Origin: Caballeronia sp. SEWSISQ10-4 2
GTDB taxonomy: Bacteria; Pseudomonadota; Gammaproteobacteria; Burkholderiales; Burkholderiaceae
Assembly (NCBI RefSeq): GCF_030464885.1
Contig: NZ_JALPRJ010000005.1
Span: forward strand, 1 to 64,000
Direction: 5' to 3'
Length of the DNA: 64,000 nucleotides
Below, one piece after another: positions 7,913 through 16,402 of the stretch. Position numbers and translations under genes: made by a program. The number at the start of each line of letters is the position of its first letter. The stretch's first letter is position 1. Below the pieces are notes generated by a model. The model had not been told where the DNA came from. It did no database searches and saw nothing but the letters and a program-made list of their open reading frames with translations.

Positions 7913-8872
7913 ATGAAGATGCCCGCCAAAACCACAGGCTCGCTGCGTGCCGGGGACTTGCTGCTGCTTTTGCCGCCACCCTTGTTCTGGGCCGGCAATT
8001 TTATTGTCGGCCGGGCGATGCACAACCATGTTCCGCCTACGGCGCTGTCGCTCTGGCGCTGGGTGATTGCACTCTTCTTCATGCTTCCCTTTGCCTTACG
8101 GCCGATGCGCCGCGACTTGCTCAAGTACTGGAAATATCGCTGGCGCGTGCTAGGCGTGTCGCTGGCTGGTGTCGTGTCCTTCAATTCCCTTGTCTATCTC
8201 GGGTTGCAGTCGACCACGGCATCGAACGCTCTGCTGATGAACTCATTCATCCCTATCCTGATCGTGCTGCTAGCTGCAATCTTCTATAGACAGCGGCTGC
8301 ATGTTGCGCAGGTGCTTGGACTCACGTTGTCGTTTGCCGGAGTCCTCATCATCGTCATGCACGGAGATTGGTCCGGCCTGGCATCGATGTCTTTTTCCCA
8401 CGGCGATCTCCTGATATTTTGCGCGATGGTGTCCTGGGCTTTCTACACTCTGTGGTTGCGCGGCTTTCCCGCAGACATCGACCGCATCGGCCTGATGGGT
8501 GCCCAGATCGTGCTAGCGCTCGTGGTGTTGGTGCCGCTGTGGCTGTGTGAGCGTGCATCCGGCGTCGCACCTACGTGGAATATCCAGTCGATCGGTGCGT
8601 TGGCCTATCTTGGCATCTTCCCGTCCGTCGTCGCCTATCTTCTCTACAACATCGGAGTGGTACGCGTCGGGGCAACACGAGCCGGCCTCTCGATCCATCT
8701 GATCCCGCTCTTCGGAGTCATGCTTGCCGTGCTGTTCCTGCATGAGGCGGTTCACCGCTATCAGGTTCTAGGCATGGTGGCGATTGTGGCCGGTGTTGCA
8801 TGCGCCGCGAGAAATCGAAGTGAGATCAAGCGTCCCGGACCTTGGTCTACCAAACCTCTTACCCCGTCCTGA
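7913..8872 (+). CDS. EamA/DMT-family inner-membrane exporter
   Basis: A 319-residue integral membrane protein with about ten hydrophobic helices arranged as two EamA repeats. The first contains LFWAGNFIVGRAM and the second starts near GDLLIFCAMVSWAFYTLW. The family exports small metabolites, often amino acids such as threonine, homoserine or cysteine. Two closely spaced ATGs (7913, 7919) could start it. It lies just before the AraC regulator and the AlaX operon on the same strand, so it could export a related amino acid, which is inference. Confidence 0.86.
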   Translation: MKMPAKTTGSLRAGDLLLLLPPPLFWAGNFIVGRAMHNHVPPTALSLWRWVIALFFMLPFALRPMRRDLLKYWKYRWRVLGVSLAGVVSFNSLVYLGLQSTTASNALLMNSFIPILIVLLAAIFYRQRLHVAQVLGLTLSFAGVLIIVMHGDWSGLASMSFSHGDLLIFCAMVSWAFYTLWLRGFPADIDRIGLMGAQIVLALVVLVPLWLCERASGVAPTWNIQSIGALAYLGIFPSVVAYLLYNIGVVRVGATRAGLSIHLIPLFGVMLAVLFLHEAVHRYQVLGMVAIVAGVACAARNRSEIKRPGPWSTKPLTPS

Positions 8873-9090
8873 ACTTTCAGACTTGACAGAACTCCGCGCA
8901 AAAGCGCGCCCCCGCTACGGGCATACGCTCACCGCATCATTGCGCTCGCCCAGGCCGGATGCGGGGCCCGAAACGTCGTTTTGTCTATAATAGGCACGAT
9001 ATTGTGAATGGTTCGGAGAACACAGAGCAAGTTGCGCCTTGGGACGGCAGTTCGCTCCAACGTGAAAGGAAAGCCCTGCAGGAGGCCCTG

Positions 9091-9903
9091 ATGAAGGATC
9101 GCGTCGAGTACAAACGCAGCAACGAGATTCCGGGTCTCGTGCTTAGCGAGGCGCGCTTTTCTGATTTCCGCTTCGAGCGTCACTACCATCTGGACTACCA
9201 TGTCGCGCTGGTGACCGAGGGTGTCCAGCGACAGGGATTCCATGGCGAAACGCTGCTGCTCACGCCGGGCAGCGTCCAGTTGATGCCACCCGGTGAGGTG
9301 CATGACGGCATCAGCGCCGGGGACGAGTCTTACACACTCAAGACGTTTCGCCTCTCACCTCAGTTACTGAACGGACTCGGAGAGGAAATCTCGGGGCAGG
9401 ATCGTTTCCCTGCACTGGGCGGTGCGGTCCTTCAGGATTCGTCGCTTGCCGGTCATCTGTCCCGATTGCACGATGCACTGCGGGCGGCTCCGCCAGGGTC
9501 CGAGCCCATGGAAGTACAGTCCGAATGGCTGACCTTACTTGACCGCCTGTTCGTCCAGACGCGTATGGTCAAACCGCAGTTTGTCAAAGGCACACTCACA
9601 TCGGTGCAGTGGCAGCGAGTCAGGGAGTATTGCGACGTCCACCTGGCCGAAAAAATCACCCTCGAAGAGCTTGCGGCCCTTTGCAACCTCGAGCGCTTCC
9701 ATTTCCTCAAGCTTTTCAAGCGGACAGCCGGCATGACTCCACACGCCTGGGTCATACGGCTGAGGCTGGAGCGCGCGTGCTCCTTGCTGAGTCACACCGA
9801 CCGCTGTCTGACGCAGGTGGCTCAGGAAGTTGGCTTCTACGATCAGAGCCACTTCAATCGGGCGTTCCGGCAAGCCTTTGGTGTATCCCCGTCGAAGTAT
9901 TGA
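9091..9903 (+). CDS. AraC-family transcriptional regulator
   Basis: A 270-residue AraC/XylS regulator. The start at 9091 (MKDRVEYKR) is preceded by AGGAGG at five bases. An upstream frame from 8959 lacks this. An N-terminal cupin-like sensor domain (HYHLDYHVALVTEGVQ, then LLTPGSVQLMPPGEVHDG) is followed by two helix-turn-helix motifs near residues 175-265, including ITLEELAALCNLERFHFLKLF and VAQEVGFYDQSHFNRAFRQ. It lies 378 bp before the AlaX-to-PsuG gene run and is the best candidate for its activator. Confidence 0.9.
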   Translation: MKDRVEYKRSNEIPGLVLSEARFSDFRFERHYHLDYHVALVTEGVQRQGFHGETLLLTPGSVQLMPPGEVHDGISAGDESYTLKTFRLSPQLLNGLGEEISGQDRFPALGGAVLQDSSLAGHLSRLHDALRAAPPGSEPMEVQSEWLTLLDRLFVQTRMVKPQFVKGTLTSVQWQRVREYCDVHLAEKITLEELAALCNLERFHFLKLFKRTAGMTPHAWVIRLRLERACSLLSHTDRCLTQVAQEVGFYDQSHFNRAFRQAFGVSPSKY

Positions 9904-10281
9904 CATTCCAGATCGCAGCAGGCCACTTGGCCAAAGCGTTGCGCCCTCCAGCACTCTCCTAGCACTCCCCCAGCAGTCAGACGAAGCTGCATTAAGGCGG
10001 CATTAGCGTCACACAGCCATATCCCAGGCAGCTGGACCATGTGCGGCATCTTATCCGCGCCGAGCGCCCTGCCGACGATTGAACCCCGCAAGCGCAAACC
10101 CTCAATTTTTTACAAGCGGGACGGGCGACCGTCCTTTAACTTGCAGTCATGCGGGAAGTGAGTTGTCTTTCCGCGATTGTCGCGCTGCACGAGTCACCTT
10201 TTGCCAACAAGCCGCGACTCACGTCAAGTGGGTTTTGACGAAGCTGGACCGCGATGAAGCATATACATTAAGGAATACGAA
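9904..10281. promoter_or_regulatory. Leader/promoter region of the AlaX operon
   Basis: A 378-bp gap between the AraC gene and alaX. It holds a 17-base segment (10102-10118) identical to one at 6664-6680. A small open frame at 10038-10160 starts MCGILSAPS but I do not call it. No known riboswitch was recognised. An A-rich TTAAGGAATACGA stretch just before 10282 supplies the ribosome site. The AraC operator probably lies here. Confidence 0.4.
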
Positions 10282-10914
10282 ATGACGCAACGCACCTACT
10301 ACAACAGCGACGAACTGACGATGCGCACGCAGGTGCTCGACTGCTCGCCCATCGACGACGGCAAGTTCCGTGTGACGCTGGCCGAGACCTTGTTCCACCC
10401 GCAAGGCGGAGGACAGCTCTCCGATCAGGGAAGTATTGCCGGCGTGAAGGTCGGGCGCGTGATGCAGGAGGGTAACAAGGTTATTCACATCGCCGAACGG
10501 GAAGTCGCCGTCGGCGATGCGCTGATTGAAGTATCGCCCGAGATCCGCATGCTGCACGCACGACTCCACTCTGCCGGTCACCTGATTTCCGGCGTCGTGG
10601 AGCAGATGGGCTGGTACGCGAGCAAAGGTCACCACTGGCCCGGTGAGGGACGGGTGGTTTTCGAGCCACGCGGTAACCCACAGCCGCTGACCGCCGAGGG
10701 CGTAGAGCAGACAGTAAACCAGCTCACCGCAGATGACGTGCCGCGCCATCTGGCCGAAAAGGATGGCATGAGGTCTGTGTGCTTCGGTGACCTGCCGATG
10801 CATAGCTGTGGCGGCACTCACGTCAAGTCCGCTGGACAGGTCGGCCGTATAAGGGTCCTGAAGCTCAAAGAGAAGAAAGGACAGCTCTCGATCCAGTACG
10901 ACCTCGAATCCTGA
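10282..10914 (+). CDS. alaX: AlaX-type alanyl-tRNA editing hydrolase
   Basis: A 210-residue free-standing editing domain related to the second half of AlaRS and ThrRS. It hydrolyses mischarged tRNA, typically Ser- or Gly-tRNA(Ala). The zinc-binding residues are visible: H92 and H96 in HARLH, and C176 and H180 in CGGTH. The N-terminal barrel with FHPQGGGQLSDQG is also typical. It lacks any aminoacylation domain. It is the first gene of a co-directional run with amino-acid and ketoacid enzymes. This context suggests it protects translation from a non-protein amino acid handled by the operon; that role is inferred. Confidence 0.9.
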   Translation: MTQRTYYNSDELTMRTQVLDCSPIDDGKFRVTLAETLFHPQGGGQLSDQGSIAGVKVGRVMQEGNKVIHIAEREVAVGDALIEVSPEIRMLHARLHSAGHLISGVVEQMGWYASKGHHWPGEGRVVFEPRGNPQPLTAEGVEQTVNQLTADDVPRHLAEKDGMRSVCFGDLPMHSCGGTHVKSAGQVGRIRVLKLKEKKGQLSIQYDLES

Positions 10915-10980
10915 TTTTCCGATTTCACTCGTGCCGCTTGCCTCGGGCATCGGCACCTATTTCATCCATAAGGAGATTTC

Positions 10981-11460
10981 ATGAACCGCGCTGAACTGGA
11001 TGCCCGTCTCGCAGAACTTGGCATTGAACTGCAACCGCCGAAGGCGGCGATCGCCAACTACGTACCCACCGTTCTGGCAGGTGGCTTTTTGCACATTTCT
11101 GGACAAGTCGCCTTCAAGGACGGCAAGCCGTTTGCGCTCGGCCAGGTCGGCAAAGAAGTGAGTATCGAGCAGGCGAGAGAAGCCGCGCGGATGAGCGGCA
11201 TGGCGATTTTGTCGCAACTTCGTTCGCAACTTCGTTCGCAACTGACGGACGACCTGAGCGTGATCCGCGTCTGCTCCGTGACAGGCTACGTGCACGCAGC
11301 CACGGAATTTACGGAGCACCCGGAAGTTATCAACGGTGCATCGGAGGTCCTCGTTGAAGTCCTGGGAGATAAGGGACGGCACAGCCGCGCCGCAGTAGGG
11401 GTATCGAGCCTGCCGTTTCGTTGCCCGGTCGAGGTCTCCGCTGTCATCCAGCTTGGCTAA
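10981..11460 (+). CDS. RidA/YjgF-family protein
   Basis: A 159-residue member of the RidA (YjgF/UK114) superfamily, of the longer subgroup (starts LDARLAELGIELQPPKAAIANYVP-like). Conserved segments include FLHISGQVAF, VTGYVHAATEF, PEVINGASEVLVEV and GRHSRAAVGVSSLP. RidA proteins hydrolyse reactive enamine/imine products of PLP dehydratases, although this subgroup may lack that activity. A 12-bp direct duplication (11212-11243) adds four residues, giving SQLRSQLRSQL. AAGGAG precedes the ATG. It lies directly before a PLP dehydratase, a fitting partner. Confidence 0.88.
   Translation: MNRAELDARLAELGIELQPPKAAIANYVPTVLAGGFLHISGQVAFKDGKPFALGQVGKEVSIEQAREAARMSGMAILSQLRSQLRSQLTDDLSVIRVCSVTGYVHAATEFTEHPEVINGASEVLVEVLGDKGRHSRAAVGVSSLPFRCPVEVSAVIQLG
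11212..11243 (+). repeat. 12-bp direct repeat in the RidA-like gene
   Basis: The unit TCGCAACTTCGT occurs at 11212-11223 and 11224-11235, followed by a partial third copy to 11243. Length is a multiple of three, so the frame is kept and the helix gains the four residues RSQL. Confidence 0.85.
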
Positions 11461-11519
11461 CGACAACGGATCAGTATTGCGCAAAGGCGACCAACGCCTT
11501 TTACGGATGAAGTCCTGCT

Positions 11520-12506
11520 ATGACACTGCATATCGAAACACCGCTAATCAAGTCCCGAGCTCTTTCACTCAAGACGTGCAGAACAGTTCTCCTGAAGCTT
11601 GAAGGGTTGCAACCGAGCGGCTCATTCAAGCTGCGAGGCGTTGGCTTCGCCTGCGAAGAACATAAGCGCCGGGGTGCGCGTCGCTTCGTCACAGCGTCAG
11701 GAGGTAACGCGGGGTATGCGGTGGCCTACGCGGGCCGGGAGCTGGGCATTCCGGTGACGGTCGTCGTGCCGCAGACGACATCTGAGCGAGCCCGTGCCCT
11801 CATTCGTGGCGAAGAAGCAGAGGTCGTGGTTCATGGGGCGTCGTTCATTGAATCCAACGACCATGCACTTTCGATTCTGGGGGACGGCGACGCGTACCTC
11901 CACGCGTTCGACGACCCTCTGTTGTGGGAAGGCCACGCGACGATGGTTGAGGAGATCGCCCGGCAAACCGAACGCCCTGACCTGCTTGTTTGCTCGGTCG
12001 GCGGTGGCGGTCTGCTCGCAGGCGTCATTGAAGGACTGCGGCGAGTCGGCTGGAGCGATATCCCGGTGTTGGCAGTGGAGACCGACGGTGCTAGCTCCTA
12101 TAACGAGGCGCTCAAGGCTGGCGCGCCGGTCGCTCTTCCGAAAATCCAATCCGTGGCTACGTCGCTTGGTGCCAACAAGGTAGCCGCACGCATCGTGGCG
12201 CTCGCCAGGGAGCATCAGATCCGGAACTGCCTGGTGACTGACGCTGAAGCAATTCAAGGCAGCGTGACCCTGCTCGAAGAGCATCGCCTTCTGACCGAAC
12301 CGGCCTGCGGTGCATCGGTGGCGGCACTCGCCCGGGTTCCCGAGTATTTCCCGGACGCGCAGCGCATCGTCGTCATTGCCTGCGGTGGTGTAGGCACAAC
12401 CAGCCAGCAGTTGCTGGAGTGGTCCGATTTTTACCGGCTGGAGGGCGACCCGCTCGCCGCCAGTCATTCCGATGAAGTGAACTCGCCCGAGAGTCAGCAA
12501 CCATGA
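11520..12506 (+). CDS. PLP-dependent L-serine/threonine dehydratase-like enzyme
   Basis: A 328-residue fold-type II PLP enzyme. K37 in SGSFKLRG forms the internal aldimine, S60-G-G-N-A-G binds substrate, and the glycine loop GGGGLLAG (near residue 165) binds the PLP phosphate. Enzymes of this type remove water and ammonia from beta-hydroxy amino acids to give 2-oxoacids. It lacks the C-terminal regulatory ACT domain of IlvA, so it is of the catabolic kind. Its stop overlaps the next start by 4 bp (ATGA). Given the downstream hydratase and aldolase, its product may be a C5 2-oxoacid, but serine or threonine cannot be excluded. Confidence 0.88.
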   Translation: MTLHIETPLIKSRALSLKTCRTVLLKLEGLQPSGSFKLRGVGFACEEHKRRGARRFVTASGGNAGYAVAYAGRELGIPVTVVVPQTTSERARALIRGEEAEVVVHGASFIESNDHALSILGDGDAYLHAFDDPLLWEGHATMVEEIARQTERPDLLVCSVGGGGLLAGVIEGLRRVGWSDIPVLAVETDGASSYNEALKAGAPVALPKIQSVATSLGANKVAARIVALAREHQIRNCLVTDAEAIQGSVTLLEEHRLLTEPACGASVAALARVPEYFPDAQRIVVIACGGVGTTSQQLLEWSDFYRLEGDPLAASHSDEVNSPESQQP

Positions 12507-13285
12507 ACGACGTTCTTATCAGTTCGCTTGGCGACGAGCTGTACGCGGCAGTAAAAGACTGTCGCGTGCTCGACCCGCTCACCAGTCGCCACACCGATCT
12601 GACAATCGATGACGCGTACCGCATCCAGCAACGCCTGAACGCCCGCCGCATCGAAGCGGGGGAACGCATCATCGGCAAGAAGATCGGTGTGACGTCGCAG
12701 GTCGTGATGGACATACTCGGGGTCTATCAGCCCGATTTCGGCATGCTCACCGACGCTATGCTTTACGAGGAAGGCGACGCGATTCCGGCCGCCTCCCTGA
12801 TCCAGCCCAAGGCAGAGGGAGAAATTGCCTTTGTGCTCAAGCACGATCTGCAGGGACCAGGCGTTACTGCCGCGGACGTTCTCGCCGCAACTGGAGGCGT
12901 GATGGCCTGCTTTGAGATCGTCGACTCGCGCATCCGGGACTGGAAAATCCGCATCGAAGACACGGTGGCCGACAACGCATCGTGCGGCGTGTTCGTGCTC
13001 GGCAAACACGTTGTGGATCCGCGCGAGGTCGACCTGGTCGGATGCGCGATGAAACTGGAGAAGAACGGCGAGGTGGTGACCACCGGCTCAGGTGCTGCTG
13101 CGCTTGGGAACCCGCTCGAAGCGGTTGCGTGGCTGGCCAACACGTTGGGCCAACTGAACGAGTCATTGAAGGCAGGTGAAGTGGTGCTGTCCGGCTCATT
13201 GGCGGCGATGGTTCCAGTCGCAGCCGGCGACAGCCTCAATGTTTCTATTGACGGCATCGGCAACTGCTCGGTGCGATTCGTTTGA
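12503..13285 (+). CDS. 2-oxopent-4-enoate hydratase (MhpD/DmpE-like)
   Basis: A 260-residue enzyme of the 2-keto-4-pentenoate hydratase branch of the fumarylacetoacetase superfamily. It would add water to 2-hydroxypenta-2,4-dienoate to form 4-hydroxy-2-oxovalerate, using a divalent metal. Family segments include RIQQRLNARRIEAGERIIGKK-like N-terminus, IGVTSQVVMDILGVYQPDFG, the metal-binding acidic stretch AEGEIAFVLKHDL, and ENGEVVTTGSGAAALGNPL-like near residue 190. Translationally coupled to the PLP dehydratase (ATGA overlap) and followed 15 bp later by the acetaldehyde dehydrogenase. It forms the classic meta-cleavage lower pathway with the next two genes. Confidence 0.9.
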   Translation: MNDVLISSLGDELYAAVKDCRVLDPLTSRHTDLTIDDAYRIQQRLNARRIEAGERIIGKKIGVTSQVVMDILGVYQPDFGMLTDAMLYEEGDAIPAASLIQPKAEGEIAFVLKHDLQGPGVTAADVLAATGGVMACFEIVDSRIRDWKIRIEDTVADNASCGVFVLGKHVVDPREVDLVGCAMKLEKNGEVVTTGSGAAALGNPLEAVAWLANTLGQLNESLKAGEVVLSGSLAAMVPVAAGDSLNVSIDGIGNCSVRFV

Positions 13286-13300
13286 TCCAAAGGAGGAGAC

Positions 13301-14218
13301 ATGGCAAATAACAAGGTGAAGTGCGCATTGATCGGACCGGGCAACATCGGCACGGACCTGTTGGCAAAGCTGCAACGCAGCGAGGTGCTGGAACCAGTGT
13401 GGATGGTGGGTATCGACCCCGAGTCTGATGGCCTGAAAAAGGCACGAGCGTTGGGACTGAAAACCACTTCGGAAGGCGTAGACGGCTTGCTGCCCCATGT
13501 GAAAGCCGACGGCATCCAGATCGCATTCGACGCGACAAGTGCGTACGTGCACGCGGAGAACTCGCGCAAGCTCAATGAACTGGGTGTGATGATGATTGAT
13601 CTCACGCCAGCGGCCATTGGCCCGTACTGCGTGCCGCCCGTCAATCTGAACTTGCAAGTCGGCAAAGGCGCGATGAACGTCAACATGGTGACTTGCGGCG
13701 GCCAGGCAACGATCCCCATGGTGCACGCGGTGTCGCGTGTGCAGCCCGTTCGGTACGCCGAAATCGTCGCAACGGTGTCGAGTCGATCGGCCGGCCCGGG
13801 AACGCGCAAGAACATCGACGAATTCACACGTACGACAGCCGCCGCAATCTCGATGGTCGGAGGAGCCAAGGAAGGTAAGGCGATCATCATCATCAACCCC
13901 GCCGATCCACCACTCATGATGCGCGACACCGTGCATTGCCTGGTAGAGGGCACGCCGAATGCTGCCGCGATCGAGAAGTCGGTACACGAAATGATCGAAC
14001 AGGTACGCAAGTACCTGCCCGGCTACAGGCTCGTCAATGGCCCAGTGTTCGACGGTGATCGGGTCTCGATCTACCTGGAGGTCGAAGGCCTGGGCGACTA
14101 CCTGCCCAAGTATGCCGGCAACCTTGACATCATGACGGCCGCCGCCGCGCGCACCGCCGAGATGTTCGCCGAAGAAATCCTGAGCGGCTCGCTCAAGCTC
14201 GAACCCGTCGCTCACTAA
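13301..14218 (+). CDS. Acetaldehyde dehydrogenase (acetylating), MhpF/DmpF-like
   Basis: A 305-residue enzyme converting acetaldehyde, NAD+ and CoA to acetyl-CoA. It has the N-terminal Rossmann motif [11 protein letters not shown] and the catalytic Cys in [14 protein letters not shown] near residue 131. It also has [17 protein letters not shown], which is strongly conserved in this family. AAAGGAGG lies six bases before the ATG. In known pathways it forms a channelling complex with the aldolase encoded next, which passes acetaldehyde directly. Length and motifs are complete. Confidence 0.95.
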   Translation: MANNKVKCALIGPGNIGTDLLAKLQRSEVLEPVWMVGIDPESDGLKKARALGLKTTSEGVDGLLPHVKADGIQIAFDATSAYVHAENSRKLNELGVMMIDLTPAAIGPYCVPPVNLNLQVGKGAMNVNMVTCGGQATIPMVHAVSRVQPVRYAEIVATVSSRSAGPGTRKNIDEFTRTTAAAISMVGGAKEGKAIIIINPADPPLMMRDTVHCLVEGTPNAAAIEKSVHEMIEQVRKYLPGYRLVNGPVFDGDRVSIYLEVEGLGDYLPKYAGNLDIMTAAAARTAEMFAEEILSGSLKLEPVAH

Positions 14219-14232
14219 GCGAGGAATCAGAC

Positions 14233-15288
14233 ATGAACGTCAAAGGCAAGAAGATAGTCGTGCATGACATGACGCTGCGCGACGGAATGCATCCAAAACG
14301 TCACCAGATGACGCTGGACCAGATGAAGGTGATTGCACAGGGTCTGGACGAAGCGGGCGTGCCGCTGATCGAAGTTACGCACGGCGATGGACTGGGCGGC
14401 AACTCCGTGAACTACGGCTTTCCCGCTCACACGGACGAGGAATACCTCTCCGCCGTCATCCCCCTCATGAAGCAGGCGCGCGTCTCGGCGCTGCTGATTC
14501 CGGGCATTGGCACGGTGGACCATCTGAAAATGGCGCACGAGCTTGGCGTGAACACGATCCGAGTGGCCACACACTGCACGGAAGCCGACGTCTCGGAACA
14601 GCACATCACGCTCGCGCGCAAGCTAGATATGGATGCCGTCGGCTTTCTGATGATGGCGCACATGAATACGCCCGAAGGTCTCGTGAAGCAGGCCAGGCTG
14701 ATGGAAAGCTACGGTGCGAACTGTGTCTACGTAACTGACTCCGCCGGGTACATGCTTCCCGAGGACGTAAGAGCCCGTCTTTCCGCTGTACGTGCGGCGC
14801 TGAAACCTGCGACCGAACTCGGCTTTCATGGTCACCATAACCTTGCAATGGGTGTAGCGAACTCCATCGCTGCCATCGAGGTTGGCGCGACCTGTGTCGA
14901 TGCAGCCGCCGCGGGTTTGGGCGCCGGTGCCGGTAACACGCCGATGGAAGTGCTCGTCGCGGTGTGTGATCGCATGGGTATTCAGACGGGCGTCGATGTC
15001 TGGAAGATTCAGGACGTGGCCGAGGACCTGGTCGTGCCTATTATGGATTTTCCCATCCGCGTTGATCGCGATGCGCTCACGCTCGGTTACGCCGGCGTGT
15101 ACGGTTCCTTCCTCCTTTTTGCAAAACGCGCAGGACAAAAGTATGGCGTGCCGGCTCGTGACATCCTGGTCGAATTGGGGCGCCGTGGCATGGTGGGCGG
15201 CCAGGAGGACATGATCGAGGACACGGCTCTCACCCTGGCCAAGGCGCGAAATCTGGAACCGGCCGCTGCGGACCCGCGTGCGGCGTAA
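14233..15288 (+). CDS. 4-hydroxy-2-oxovalerate aldolase (MhpE/DmpG-like)
   Basis: A 351-residue class II pyruvate aldolase that splits 4-hydroxy-2-oxovalerate to pyruvate and acetaldehyde. The N-terminal [13 protein letters not shown] carries the conserved Arg-Asp pair. THGDGLGG and the metal-binding His pair in [14 protein letters not shown] are present, as is the C-terminal DmpG communication domain. GAGGAAT precedes the ATG by a few bases and the gap to the dehydrogenase gene is 14 bp. Partner of the acetaldehyde dehydrogenase. No ring-cleavage dioxygenase is encoded nearby, so its substrate must come from another source. Confidence 0.95.
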   Translation: MNVKGKKIVVHDMTLRDGMHPKRHQMTLDQMKVIAQGLDEAGVPLIEVTHGDGLGGNSVNYGFPAHTDEEYLSAVIPLMKQARVSALLIPGIGTVDHLKMAHELGVNTIRVATHCTEADVSEQHITLARKLDMDAVGFLMMAHMNTPEGLVKQARLMESYGANCVYVTDSAGYMLPEDVRARLSAVRAALKPATELGFHGHHNLAMGVANSIAAIEVGATCVDAAAAGLGAGAGNTPMEVLVAVCDRMGIQTGVDVWKIQDVAEDLVVPIMDFPIRVDRDALTLGYAGVYGSFLLFAKRAGQKYGVPARDILVELGRRGMVGGQEDMIEDTALTLAKARNLEPAAADPRAA

Positions 15289-15415
15289 ATTCCGCTTCGA
15301 GGGCGACCGCGCGCTTCACTGCGCGCGCGTTTCTCTCAGTGGGTAGACACGGTATTTGACAGACGTGCGGCCCGCGGCAGCATGTCGCTTCGTTGGGCTT
15401 GGAGGGAGAGATTCG

Positions 15416-16402
15416 ATGTGTTTGAGTGGATTTTTGGATATCCATCCGGAAGTCGCTGCGGCATTGGGCGCAGGGCGACCGGTTGTGGCACTGGAGTCGT
15501 CGATCATCTCGCATGGTTCATCCTGGCCAGGGAACGCCGAAACAGCGCTTGGGCTCGAAGCCGAAGTCCGCGCCCACGGCGCGATACCTGCCACCTGCGC
15601 GATTCTGGACGGCCGTATCAAGGTCGGGCTGACGCGTGGCGAGATTGAGCAACTCGGTCGCGGCGGCCACGATGTGGCCAAGGTCAGCCGACGCGATATT
15701 CCGATTCTTGTTGCGTGTGGCGGCGATGGCGCGACGACGATCTCGGCGACGATGATCATCGCAGACCTGGTGAAGATTCGTGTGTTTGCCGCCGGCGGTC
15801 TCGGCGGCGTGCATCGGGGCGCACAGGAGACCTTCGACATCTCGGCTGATCTGCAGGAACTCGCCCGCACACCGGTGGCATTGGTGTGCGCCGGCATCAA
15901 GTCGATCCTCGACATCCAGTTGACCCTGGAATACCTGGAGACGCACGGCGTACCGGTGATCGGCTACGGCACCGAGAGTCTTCCCGGATTCTTTACTCGC
16001 GATAGCGAGTTCGGTGTCGATGTGCGCCTCGACGATCCTCGCCGGATAGCTCGTGTCATGACAGCCAACTGGGCGCTAGGACTGAACAACGGCCTCGTGG
16101 TTGCCAATCCGATTCCCCAGCCATTCGCGTTGCCACGTGAGGTCATCGATCTTGCGATTGAGCAGGCACTGGCGGAAGCGGATGCCGAAGGTATAACCGG
16201 CAAGGGCGTGACACCGTTCCTTATTTCCCGTGTGAATGCATTGACCGGCGGGGCAAGCGCGGGAGGCAGTGTTCAGATCGGTCTCAGCAACGCCAGGCTG
16301 GCGGCCGCGATAGCGGTCGCTTATGCGTCGCTTTCGAGCGGTGCCGACCCAGACATGGCCGACGCGTGCCCTAAGCGCACGGTAGCCGGCCTTGACTTGT
16401 AA
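15416..16402 (+). CDS. psuG: Pseudouridine-5'-phosphate glycosidase
   Basis: A 328-residue PsuG-family enzyme, which reversibly cleaves the C-glycosidic bond of pseudouridine 5'-phosphate to uracil and ribose 5-phosphate. Conserved active-site segments are present: VALESSIISHG (Glu), VAKVSRRD (Lys) and CAGIKSILD (Schiff-base Lys), plus GGVHRGAQETFDISADLQEL. The start at 15416 is supported by GGAGGGAG. No PsuK kinase is adjacent, unlike in most operons. It ends the AlaX gene run (127-bp gap), so it may be a co-regulated passenger or act on a related C-glycoside. Confidence 0.92.
   Translation: MCLSGFLDIHPEVAAALGAGRPVVALESSIISHGSSWPGNAETALGLEAEVRAHGAIPATCAILDGRIKVGLTRGEIEQLGRGGHDVAKVSRRDIPILVACGGDGATTISATMIIADLVKIRVFAAGGLGGVHRGAQETFDISADLQELARTPVALVCAGIKSILDIQLTLEYLETHGVPVIGYGTESLPGFFTRDSEFGVDVRLDDPRRIARVMTANWALGLNNGLVVANPIPQPFALPREVIDLAIEQALAEADAEGITGKGVTPFLISRVNALTGGASAGGSVQIGLSNARLAAAIAVAYASLSSGADPDMADACPKRTVAGLDL

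Noticed and set aside
10038..10160. Small frame starting MCGILSAPS
   Set aside because: The MCGI start resembles glutamine amidotransferases, but the frame is only about 40 codons with no continuation and no ribosome site.
9904..10281. Riboswitch or T-box in the AlaX leader
   Set aside because: No conserved riboswitch core or T-box sequence was recognised, and T-boxes are not expected in this group.
12763..14010. A 415-residue minus-strand frame
   Set aside because: Lies across two well supported genes (hydratase and acetaldehyde dehydrogenase) on the other strand, with a Ser/Thr-rich shadow composition.
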